Part shown: piece by piece, positions 54,836-62,430 of the stretch
Layout of the letters: every line of letters begins with the position of its first letter
Numbering within the stretch: the first letter of the stretch is position 1
Assembly (NCBI GenBank): GCA_030141605.1
Contig: JAQGDQ010000240.1
Location: 146,001-210,000 of the forward strand
Direction of reading: 5' to 3'
Length of the DNA stretch: 64,000 bases
Source of the DNA: Tubiluchus corallicola
Taxonomy: Eukaryota; Priapulida; Priapulimorpha; Priapulimorphida; Tubiluchidae
Notes under the pieces: generated by a model
The model's database searches: none
Seen by the model: only the letters and a program-made list of their open reading frames with translations
Told to the model about the DNA's origin: nothing
Made by a program: the position numbers and the translations under genes

Positions 54836-57800
54836 TCTAACAATTAGGTGCTCTGTTTAGTGAATTTTTTTGCATTTTTCAGGCACTTGTTGGATTGTTA
54901 AAGGGAAAAAGGTTTTCCGAGTGTGATTCAATTATCATTTATTGCACTAGACGGGAGCAAACGGAACGATTGGCCACGCTGCTTCGGACGACGCTTACTG
55001 ATATGAAGACATTTAAACCAAAAACCAATGCTCGAGGTTTATTTATTTTTATGTAAACTACCATGAGCCTTGTGTCTCATGGTAACTGAGGCTTAAACTT
55101 CAAAAGGCATTTAAAGGTGTCTGTACAGCAAGAAGCACATCATAACTAGTCAGCAGATGGTTGTAGTGGCATTTTTAAATGTAGACAAACTGCTTATATG
55201 AACAAAAACTGTAAGAAAAATCGAGTATACTGATTTTCAAATACTGTAAAGGAGTTACATCTTTAGTATTAGCAGATCAATAGAGTAGAAGTTGTACTGG
55301 TAACAGATAAAAATTTGTAATGGTATTAATTAATTTTTAGAATGGTTTTCTGATTAGTATGTTACTCATCTATAAGAAAAACTGCTTGATGCTAAAGATC
55401 ATTTGTGCTTTGTAAGAAAATTTTAAATGCATTTTCTTATATGAATGGCATCTTATTAAATTGATTTTAGGAAGAGCTCTTTCTGAGGTTAGTGAAGCAT
55501 ATCACGCTGGATTGTCAGCAGCCAAGAGAAAGCGCGTACAAAACGATTTTATGTGTGGCAAACTGAGAATCGTTGTTGCTACGGTTGCTTTTGGAATGGG
55601 TTTAGATAAACCTAATGTGAGGCAAGTTGCTCAAATTAGACAAAATAATTGCATTTTTGCATTAGCACTTTTAATGGGGCCCATGCAAAAATGACATTTT
55701 TAACTGAACACTTTATTGCAGTGTTACTTGCACATTGAGTTTCCCATGGTTTGTGTGATGCAGAAGGAAAGAAAAAACATTGACTTCCACTATGATATGC
55801 AACATTACAACTAATTTTAAGCTGATATGGATTTATCAATATGGATATGCACTTATAATTGCCATAATTGCTATTACTTACTTGTATTATTAATTAGAGA
55901 TGTATCTGTTTCACAAATCCCAAAGTTTCACTTCGGTGATACTAATTTGAAAAAATACAAAAATTACAATTTTGGTTCATTTAATAAAGAGAACCAAAAT
56001 CTTTTTGATTTTTCATCACTGATGATGGATACAAATATATAGTTTTAATAAAAAGTTTTGTTGTGGGACTTTAAGTGTTAATCCTGTTTATTTTGCCCGG
56101 TATAAAATTTTCAAAGATTAACAAAGTATTATAATGAAGTGAAATCCATATTAAACATGCTTGCATGTTGTATTGTCAAAACATAGAATAAATAAGCTAC
56201 CTTTCTACATTTGTTTAGCGAAAGTAACTGATCAGCTCAAGCAAGTTATTTTTAAACTCTGTCTGTATGTTTTTGCACTTATGCCATTTGGCCAGCATCT
56301 CACTACAGTCCAATGCTTGTTTAAATGGAGTATGTTTTGCAATTAAAGTGCTGTTTGTTTTACAGAACGCTACTTTCTATTCTCAGCTTTTTGTTTTTTC
56401 TTCTCCACGCACAAATGTTAAATTTGTCCATTTCTTATCTTTTCTTGCATTTTTTGTTTTGTACTTGTGTGAGCTATGTGAGATTAATCTCCGAAGTAGT
56501 GTTGCATAAGTAAATTTCCCTATACAGTGTGGCTTTTAATTTTAACCAATTTCCAGAGCTGTAATCCATTTTAACATGCCAAAGAGCTTTGAGAGCTATG
56601 TACAAGAGATTGGTAGAGCTGGAAGGGACGGATTACCTGCTCATTGTCACGTCTTCCTTGACCCAGAGGTAAACGTTCTGGTTTAATATAATGGCATACT
56701 ACTGTAAACCGAAAAAAGTACGAGCTAAATATTTGCGAATTGACCTTCAAAGCATTGCTTGCGAAATGACACACAGGTTAAAGATTATTAAAAATTAATA
56801 GTTTCATTTCACAATAATATTGCTAAGTAATGTGCTATGCTATTAATAATATTATTATCCATTTTTACCAGCCTATACAAGAACCTACACTCTTGTTACC
56901 AGTGCCTGCTGTCAGTTTAGTGAGCTGGCAAAATTCGTCACAAAATTCGCAAACATTCCCAGCATGCACTAATTTTACGATTTACAGTGTAATATAAGAC
57001 TAAGGTCAAAATGAATGTCAAAATATACTTTTTGAAGAGGAGCTTTGTGCCAGCACAGTTCAATTCATTGTATATTCTTCACTAAGGTGCATCTAATGCA
57101 TAATGATTGAAGTTTAATTTTATTTTACAGGGTTCAGATCTAAGAGAACTGCGCAGGTATGCACACGCTAACACTGTAGACCGGTTCACTATTAAAAAGC
57201 TGACAGAGTTGGTTTTTCCGTCATGCAAATGTCAGCAATTGCACAGTGAACATCAACAGCTGCAGCATGTAAGTGTTTTCATCACTCATGCATTAAGATA
57301 AAATTGTTACTTCAAAGTAATATGTAACAGCCATGCAATGAACATGGATGAAATATGTAGGCTATCAATACTGATATGAGTCAGGCTAGGCGGTGATTAG
57401 CCTAAAGTACAGGGATGAGAATTTTCCGCGGATACGCGGAATTCCAAGTTTTTGGAAGACCTGTAGTGCCATTTTTGTAAATCACGTAAATTCACTGAGA
57501 AAATTGTTACGGACCCAGTACATTATTTCACAAGCTGACCGCTAGTTGGCAGGCCGTCACTTTGTTTACATCACGTACATCAGTGTAACCACGTGTATAT
57601 CTCTATGTATAAAAATATAGAATCACTTGTGCGGAGTTATTTGAGTCAATTGCAGACAGTTTTTATATACTTTTGCATAGGAGCGGCCATTACTTAGGCG
57701 TTTTTGAGACAATTAGGTATCATGTATCCTTGATGGTTGGGTATTTTAAATTACGCATAAAACAAAGTAATTAATATTCTAAGTCCACTGAGAGGCTCTC

Positions 57801-60800
57801 TATAGTCATAAAATTGCAATTTCTTGTTGGCTCCAAGGGGGCTTCGCCCCCCTTGAACCGCCATGGGGGCCTACGCAGTCGCCAACCCCCTGGCCTGTTT
57901 CAGAGTTTTTTGCAATTTGTCATTCTCATCCCTGAAAGTATGTCATCTAATATAACATTTTAATATTTCTTAGATAATTTTGCTCTTATAGTAATTTTTT
58001 TGCATAGGAGCTGGATTTTGAAGATGATGGTATAGATTATGTAAATCTTGTAAGTAACAACAACAACGATGCCACTAGTCTTGACGATAACCAAAGTTCT
58101 GGTGTAACCAATGATACACTGAGCATGACCTCTCTAGGTGACTGTGATAACATATCTGGTGCTAGAAAAAGAACAGTGAAACAAGAAAAATGTGAAGAAC
58201 AAATGGTAGGGAAGTACAGTGTTGGACAAAGGAGATGCTGTGTAGGTCATGAAAGAGCTATTCCAATAGAAGAAGCAGTAGAATCACTTGACATTCGAGA
58301 AGAAGGTAAAATATGTGTTCAAAGCATTTTAATAAGTTTAGCATGTCTGTCACTGCTGCTGGCATCCTTCTGTCTCGGAAGACAATGGAGTGTGCGCCAA
58401 GAGAGTCAGTTATTGATAAAAATTGATGGAGCTGCAGCGTCGACTGTGGCTGAGCAATCCAATCCTTGAACCAGGGCCTCTCCAGGGCGCACGCCTGGGC
58501 AAGGTGTATGGAGATCCTGAGTTGCCCAGACAACAGGAACCCCCTCTCTTCCTCGCTGGTGTAGTCCAAAGGAAAGCAGAGTGATACGTTTGGCACCAGG
58601 TTGGCTGCAGGAGCTGCCAGAGTCAGTGAGCATGCTGCACTGGTCCGCCTTCAGGGCTCTACTCCTGATTTGGAAGGTTTACTCCTCTACACATGGCCGT
58701 TGGGTCACTTGACCTCCTCCGCCCTCTAGCCGTTGGCTGCTTGTACAGCTCCTCCGCTCCGCTTAGTATCAAGATACAGGGTGGGCATCCCGCAAGCCTA
58801 CTGCACCTGGTATTTCTAGGTGGTCACCCATCCAAGTACTAACCAGGCTCTACGTTGCTTAACTTCAGTGATCAGACGAGAACCGGTGTTTTCAACATGA
58901 TTTGTCCGTCATTATGTGTTTACTTACTGTGCCACTTTTCCTTTTTTCTTGCTATAAATGTGAATTTCTTATAGACTGAAAAATATACTAGAGGCATCGA
59001 CTATTTCATATTCATTGGCACAATGTTTTTTTATTATTATTATTGTGCTGATATTTTATTCTTTTAGGTATAGGCACACTTCTGTGTTACTTGGAGTTGC
59101 ATGAAAAACATTGGGTTGAAGTGCTGAAGCCTACATATGCTACATGTAATATAAAGTGTTACTCTGGACCAGTGCAGCTCTACCAGATCGCAAAAAATGT
59201 GAGAACGTAATTTTAATGTAATTGTTTTTGAAACTAGTTAATTAATTAGCTACTTTAAAAAATGAGTTTATTACTGCAAATAAATTCATCACTTTTGTAG
59301 CGAAGTCCCATTAGTTTACAGGAAATGCCCAATTGATCACAGTGTGAGCTTAATGACCGAAGCTAATCAATGTGGAGCCTAGTCAGTAAAATGATGGGTG
59401 ACTGCTGGTCTCACTACTCGTTACAGGTAGCTTCCATTTACCAAGCTGATACTAGCTATTTTTTATAATCTATTTCCAATACATCTTTGCCAGTTTACTG
59501 AGTCATCTTAGAGGATTATCCTCAATAACAATTTGGGTTCCAATCCTGCCAACAAGAGTAAGTAATAGTGATTGAGGACCTTGCCATTGAATGCCAAACT
59601 CCAGTTTGCATTGGGCCTAATTGTATGAAAAAAAATTAAAGTAGTGAGCTTGTTACTCGTAAGCTGTAATAGAGTTCTTAACCTAACGCTGTTTTTCCAA
59701 TACTGTGAATTGTGAGGGAAGGTCCAGTTACTAGTGTTCTTAATAAAAGTCATTTTAAATGCTCTCTAGTCATCCAGAGAATATCTATAATGACTTTCAT
59801 TAATGTAATTTCCAACTATAGCAGGTGCCACTTAATAGACTCACCTTGAGGCCGACGTGTTTTGACCCAATTAACCGACTGAACCTATTAACCTGGGTGT
59901 AGTAATATTACAGGTATAGAAGTATGAGTCATCAGTTTACTTTGCACTGCAAAGGTTTTTTTGAATTTTTGAAACAAAGTAATGCCTAAATTAATGCAGT
60001 TAAAAATTAGAAAAAATATTTTAAAATGTTAATGTATATATGTGAATTAGCTATAAATTGAAGAGTATACTTTTCTAAATCACAGAGCCTTTTATTTGCA
60101 AACATTAAAAAAATTCCTTCAAAGCTGGCTGCTTCATCTCCTCGCGAAGAAGTTGGCCCACAAAGTTCTCGTAATTATAAAAACGTTGAAAATCTGATGT
60201 TGTGCGTGACTAAAACAGTTCTGAATTGTCTGTTCACTTACATTGCTCTTATTTGCTGTACGATGTTTACTCTTGTAAGTCACAAGGAATAACAGCTGAT
60301 TACTGTACCTGCATCTTTGACTGTTAACTCATTACGCCTGAAAGCGTAACAGATTCAAAGCAAAACCGCTACGCTAGCGTATTAGTGCATGATAAACGTA
60401 CCTGCTTATAAACAAAACGATACTTAACATGATTGTTTCTGCATACATAGTGCTTAAAAGGGAAGTAAAGATGACATAAAAGTAGGAAAGGCTCTTTTGG
60501 CACATACAAATATCTTATTTTAAGTAGGTGAAGGGAAAATATTGAGTCAATTATATAGAGTTATTTGAGTCAATTACCGTTAGTTTTTGTGTATGTTTGA
60601 ATAGAAGCAGCCCGTTCCAGGCATTTTTGAGTCAATAAAGCAATTAAGCGGCGCATACTATATAATTAGTCTTTCCTCTACTAAATTCTGCAGTTAAAAA
60701 GGTCTACATCTTTAATTACTACACTTGAAATTTACTGCTTTTTGTATTTCTAAAAAAGTCTACTTCGTATTACTCTGTCAAATGCTGTCACTGAAATTAG

Positions 60801-61434
60801 CAGTTTGCTTTTGCTTATCTTGGTTTTATTCTGTCAACTAGTATAGCAATCCGTAAAACTCAGTAATGTCTATTCAAACATTAAAGCTTTGTTGGTCAAT
60901 TTGCAACCTACAGTTATAGACAAAATTTTTAGAGTTTGTCAGTTTATTATTGTTTTGAAAAAAAATTATTGAACAAACGAACAAAAATACAGAACTGCTC
61001 TTAAAATAAAGTCAGTTAACCTGACAATTCGTTTTCATTTTTACTAGTTTATATTGACTGTACTATGCATTGTGTGCATGATCAACGATTTTATCTTTGT
61101 TTTCTCATATTAACTTTTATTTTCACATTTCTGGTGCTTCGTTTTTCTTTATATTTCTAAAATTGTAGTTTGCACTTTGTATTCAGTTTTTATGCAGACT
61201 TAGTGTAACTTTTAGATAAGATTTTTACTTTTAAAACCATTTCAGTGTAATTATAAGATGTGTTGGGTTCGTTCCAGTGTCCACCAGTCGCTGTTGCTTT
61301 GGCTAGAAAGAAGAATGAGATGGGAGCCAGTGTAACAAATCAGCTTCAGTTCCAGTGGGTGGATGTAGCTTCAAGTATGGGGTGGGATACACAAGCTGTC
61401 CGGAGGGAACTGCGTCTATTACAGTGGAAACGAG
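47337..61434 (+). CDS. RECQL4: RecQ-like DNA helicase 4 (RECQL4), 18 exons, 5' and 3' incomplete
   Basis: This is a RecQ-family ATP-dependent 3'-5' DNA helicase acting in the nucleus; in animals RECQL4 serves replication initiation through its Sld2-like N-terminus, and DNA repair. Joined exons: 47337-47489, 47768-48423, 48612-48740, 48872-48988, 49319-49524, 50522-50659, 51772-51873, 52612-52704, 53037-53173, 53402-53668, 54387-54569, 54883-55036, 55471-55621, 56557-56668, 57131-57268, 58008-58305, 59068-59198, 61278-61434. They total 3322 nt (about 1107 codons) with matching phases at every junction and no internal stop. Visible in order are the [10 protein letters not shown] Sld2-type motif, [12 protein letters not shown] basic block, CCHC knuckle, [43 protein letters not shown] and the RecQ4-specific [11 protein letters not shown] and LLCYLELH segments. 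Vertebrate RECQL4 is about 1200 residues, so roughly the first 50-100 and last 150-200 are missing here. Orthology is firm because the C-terminal segments are specific to RecQ4 rather than BLM, WRN or RECQL1. The start codon was not identified. Confidence 0.95.
47768..48423 (+). CDS. RECQL4: RECQL4 exon b, disordered linker
   Basis: This is the largest exon (656 nt, phase 0 to 2), between GCATTTAG and GTAAGT. The product is rich in Ser, Thr, Asn, Lys and Glu with no folded domain visible, as expected for the long unstructured linker between the Sld2-like region and the helicase. An internal methionine at 47771 makes it look like a free-standing ORF, but the upstream exon joins it in frame. 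Confidence 0.85.
48612..48740 (+). CDS. RECQL4: RECQL4 exon c, basic linker
   Basis: The exon has 129 nt, phase 2 to 2, between TTTTTCTAG and GTAACC. It encodes a strongly basic stretch starting [11 protein letters not shown] and ending KNREKTR, which could act as a nuclear localisation signal or DNA-binding tail (inference). There is no ATG, so it is recognised only through splice phase and composition. Confidence 0.75.
48872..48988 (+). CDS. RECQL4: RECQL4 exon d, acidic linker
   Basis: The exon has 117 nt, phase 2 to 2, between TTATCGTAG and GTAAGT. It encodes an acidic segment ([12 protein letters not shown]) closing with a lysine cluster. It keeps the frame between exons c and e exactly. 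Support comes from phase and splice sites rather than from homology. Confidence 0.75.
49319..49524 (+). CDS. RECQL4: RECQL4 exon e, basic block and CCHC zinc knuckle
   Basis: The exon has 206 nt, phase 2 to 1, between TTTTCCAG and GTAGTG. It encodes [15 protein letters not shown], matching the conserved basic block of animal RECQL4, then a zinc knuckle [14 protein letters not shown] with the exact C-x2-C-x4-H-x4-C spacing. In vertebrate RECQL4 this knuckle is associated with nucleic-acid binding and is degenerate in some mammals; here all four ligands are intact. Confidence 0.9.
50522..50659 (+). CDS. RECQL4: RECQL4 exon f, acidic linker before the helicase
   Basis: The exon has 138 nt, phase 1 to 1, between TTTTGTAG and GTATGC. 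It encodes an Asp/Glu/Asn-rich linker ending near [14 protein letters not shown]. No domain is recognised; it is accepted on splice signals and continuous frame. Confidence 0.75.
51772..51873 (+). CDS. RECQL4: RECQL4 exon g, linker
   Basis: The exon has 102 nt, phase 1 to 1, between CTTGTATAG and GTGACT. It encodes a short proline/threonine-containing linker ending YCSKDDEG just before the helicase core. Support is phase and splice signals only. Confidence 0.7.
52612..52704 (+). CDS. RECQL4: RECQL4 exon h, helicase motif 0
   Basis: The exon has 93 nt, phase 1 to 1, between TTCTTACAG and GTAAAT. It encodes [18 protein letters not shown], the RecQ motif 0 region (F-R-x-G-Q) that contacts the adenine of ATP. 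It marks the start of the helicase core. Confidence 0.9.
53037..53173 (+). CDS. RECQL4: RECQL4 exon i, Walker A (motif I) and motif Ia
   Basis: The exon has 137 nt, phase 1 to 0, between TTTTTACAG and GTAAGA. It encodes [17 protein letters not shown] (Walker A with the catalytic lysine) and [12 protein letters not shown] (motif Ia). Both are hallmark RecQ sequences. Confidence 0.95.
53402..53668 (+). CDS. RECQL4: RECQL4 exon j, DEAH box (motif II)
   Basis: The exon has 267 nt (89 codons, phase 0 to 0), between TTTATCAG and GTATGT. It includes [11 protein letters not shown] (motif Ib) and [20 protein letters not shown], the Walker B DEAH box and following aromatic-rich loop. Serine-histidine-asparagine-phenylalanine in the loop is RecQ4-like; BLM/WRN/RECQL1 have a GHDFR-type loop. 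Confidence 0.95.
53669..54882 (+). other. RECQL4 introns flanking exon k; TG microsatellite
   Basis: The 718-base and 313-base introns on either side of exon k are AT-rich. The second contains a TG array at about 54808-54835. Nothing else is recognised. Confidence 0.6.
54387..54569 (+). CDS. RECQL4: RECQL4 exon k, motif III
   Basis: The exon has 183 nt (61 codons, phase 0), between ATATTTTAG and GTATAT. It encodes [21 protein letters not shown] (motif III TATAT) and the [17 protein letters not shown] stretch at the start of the second RecA-like domain. Confidence 0.95.
54883..55036 (+). CDS. RECQL4: RECQL4 exon l, motif IV
   Basis: The exon has 154 nt, phase 0 to 1, between TTTTTCAG and GTTTAT. 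It encodes [19 protein letters not shown], the RecQ4 form of motif IV. The donor is followed by TTAT rather than AAGT, so it is a weak GT site, but frame and homology both demand it. Confidence 0.9.
55471..55621 (+). CDS. RECQL4: RECQL4 exon m, motif V, followed by a GC splice donor
   Basis: The exon has 151 nt, phase 1 to 2. It encodes [15 protein letters not shown] and [17 protein letters not shown] (motif V). It ends AG followed by GCAAGT, the consensus for non-canonical GC-AG introns. Joining to the acceptor at 56556 restores the conserved VRAVIHF. The nearby GT (55616) would leave phase 0 and give a stop shortly after the junction. Confidence 0.9.
55622..56556 (+). other. GC-AG intron of RECQL4
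   Basis: This intron begins GCAAGT and ends TTTCCAG. The flanking exons join to a conserved helicase sequence (V-R-A-V-I-H) only if the GC donor is used. Nothing repetitive was seen in its 935 bases. Confidence 0.88.
56557..56668 (+). CDS. RECQL4: RECQL4 exon n, motif VI (arginine finger)
   Basis: The exon has 112 nt, phase 2 to 0, between ATTTCCAG and GTAAAC. It encodes [20 protein letters not shown], with motif VI and its arginine finger, then [10 protein letters not shown]. This completes the helicase core. Confidence 0.95.
57131..57268 (+). CDS. RECQL4: RECQL4 exon o, post-helicase region with cysteine pair
   Basis: The exon has 138 nt (46 codons, phase 0), between TTTTACAG and GTAAGT. 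It encodes [17 protein letters not shown] and [10 protein letters not shown], matching the RecQ4 segment directly after the helicase core, where a C-x-C pair contributes to the metal-binding region. Confidence 0.9.
57410..57934. mobile_element. DNA transposon with terminal inverted repeats in RECQL4 intron (6-bp target duplication)
   Basis: The 525-bp element starts CAGGGATGAGAAT and ends with the exact 13-bp inverted complement (ATTCTCATCCCTG at 57922-57934). It is bounded by a direct repeat AAAGTA (57404-57409 and 57935-57940). There is no transposase ORF, so it is a non-autonomous (MITE-like) element. The right part is locally GC-rich (about 57830-57900), unlike the intron around it. A 6-bp duplication does not fit standard hAT (8 bp) or Harbinger (3 bp); Dada-type elements have 6-7 bp, but the superfamily is left open. 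Confidence 0.75.
58008..58305 (+). CDS. RECQL4: RECQL4 exon p, RecQ4-specific HERAIPIE segment
   Basis: The exon has 298 nt, phase 0 to 1, between TTGCATAG and GTAAAA. A variable acidic and Asn-rich insert is followed by [20 protein letters not shown], a segment diagnostic of RecQ4. The frame runs on into the intron, where it reads repeat DNA rather than protein. Confidence 0.9.
58340..58913 (-). repeat. 5S rRNA-derived repeat unit (SINE3-like candidate)
   Basis: Read on the minus strand, a near full-length 5S rRNA-like head (58913-58796) runs straight into about 450 bp of unusually GC-rich sequence ending near 58340. Layout and composition resemble a 5S-headed SINE (SINE3 type) inserted antisense in a RECQL4 intron. 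The 3' boundary is uncertain: an A/T-rich TTTTTAT stretch near 58420-58430 may be one internal or terminal tail. The alternative is a processed or segmental 5S gene copy with flanking spacer. Confidence 0.6.
58796..58913 (-). rRNA. 5S rRNA-like sequence, probably a pseudogene or SINE head
   Basis: The reverse complement contains the 5S internal control region almost intact: AACACCGGTTCTCGTCTGAT, GAAGTTAAGCAACG (box A), GGTTAGTACTTGGATGGGTG (box C) and ATACCAGGTGCAGTAGGC (3' end). The length is about 118 nt, close to the usual 120. Differences from the general 5S pattern cluster in the 5' stem (58897-58913) and near the end of box C (ACCTAGAAAT where CGCCTGGGAAT is usual), suggesting it is not a functional gene. 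Confidence 0.75.
59068..59198 (+). CDS. RECQL4: RECQL4 exon q, LLCYLELH segment
   Basis: The exon has 131 nt, phase 1 to 0, between TTCTTTTAG and GTGAGA. It encodes [18 protein letters not shown] and [13 protein letters not shown], closely matching the C-terminal RecQ4 domain. It continues in frame from exon p across a 762-bp intron that contains a 5S-derived repeat. Confidence 0.92.
59199..61277 (+). other. Longest visible RECQL4 intron (2.1 kb)
   Basis: This is AT-rich sequence between exons q and r. It contains the transposon-related fragment near 60550-60680 and a small palindromic stretch around 60370-60385 (TACGCTAGCGTA). No additional exon was recognised; the flanking exons join directly in phase 0 and match contiguous RecQ4 protein sequence. 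Confidence 0.6.
60550..60680. repeat. Partial second copy of the 57.4-kb transposon's interior
   Basis: The segment with GAGTTATTTGAGTCAATT, a TTTTTG-rich stretch, an AAGCAGCC block and a following TTTTTGAGTCAAT is a diverged, same-orientation match to 57633-57715 inside the transposon at 57410-57934. The terminal inverted repeats were not found here, so it is either a fragment or a relative with different ends. Confidence 0.5.
61278..61434 (+). CDS. RECQL4: RECQL4 exon r (last visible), SMGWD winged-helix-like region
   Basis: The exon has 157 nt, phase 0 to 1, between CGTTCCAG and GTAAGA. It encodes [12 protein letters not shown] and [20 protein letters not shown], matching the RecQ4 C-terminal segment. 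The protein should continue for roughly 150-200 more residues. No convincing following exon was found before 64000, so the gene probably runs past the window. Confidence 0.9.
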
Positions 61435-62430
61435 GTAAGAGATACCATGAATTCTGGCAAGTTGTATTTGTGGCATAACAGTTGTCTGGACAATGTACTA
61501 TGTCAATTATATAACAATGTAATAATAATCACATTTCTTATATTTATTCGGTGCGAAAAGTGAGTTACAAAAGGTCACTTTTTATTGATTATTTACAATC
61601 TCAAAAAATAACATTTACATCGACTTCATTGTGATGCTATCAAAGTGCATAGCCTCAGCCAGAACAAGAATTTATGTCCTGAAGTCTTCAGTACTTTCTT
61701 TTTCATCAGTTATTCCTTACTAAGCGTGTATCAATTGGAAATCATATTATGATGGCCTTACATATGATAAGGCTGATATGATCTGCTGGTGTAATATCTG
61801 CTGCTTATACTGCATAAGCATCAGTCTCTTTGCATTTAAATTACAAAGTTCAAAATGAATGTTTTTTTATCTGTTTACACTTCCATTGTGAATCTTGGAG
61901 AACTCATGGGCTCACTTTTCATTTCATTATGTTAGGCATCCAATTTTCACCTTTTAATTAATGAATTGACAAACGCAGGGGGCTGGAGTCACGAAACTTA
62001 CTGGGTAGATATCTGGGATGGGGCCTTAAAAGTGGTTTGGTGAACAGTGACTGCGGTCAAAGGATCAAGAACACAGGACAACAGTGGACAAAGAGTCAGG
62101 AACAATGGACAGCTGACATTTAACCAATAGTTAAATGGTATTCTCAAAAAATAGAGGCAGTCAAAAAATATTGCAAAATAAATTATGCTGACAAAAAATA
62201 GTGACAATAAATTAAAAAACAAACAAGGAAAAAAGAAAACACACAACATTTAAAATACCATTCTACTTTTTCTTTTTTCAGCTGAAGTACAATGGTACTT
62301 TGGAATGACATGCATTTTCTTTTATGTTTTTCCTTTCTTTTGTTGGTTTTAAATTCATATCTGTTTGACTTCTTGACCTAGGTGTAAAAAAGCCAGATAG
62401 CCTTATTTTCCCTAGCTACTTGATAGAAAC
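61435..62430 (+). other. RECQL4 intron or 3' region, no exon recognised
   Basis: AT-rich sequence follows the donor at 61435. A pyrimidine tract and AG near 62280 could be an acceptor, but the reading after it does not resemble the RecQ4 C-terminus. No repeat identity was assigned. Confidence 0.4.

Noticed and set aside
55622-55694. Exon m continuing in frame past 55621
   Set aside because: The continuation replaces the conserved motif V-VI linker with unrelated sequence, while the GC-AG junction restores it.
58125-58469. RECQL4 exon p continuing to 58469 with a hydrophobic tail
   Set aside because: A GT donor at 58306 and in-frame joining to 59068 reproduce the conserved RecQ4 sequence; the extension is 5S-repeat DNA.
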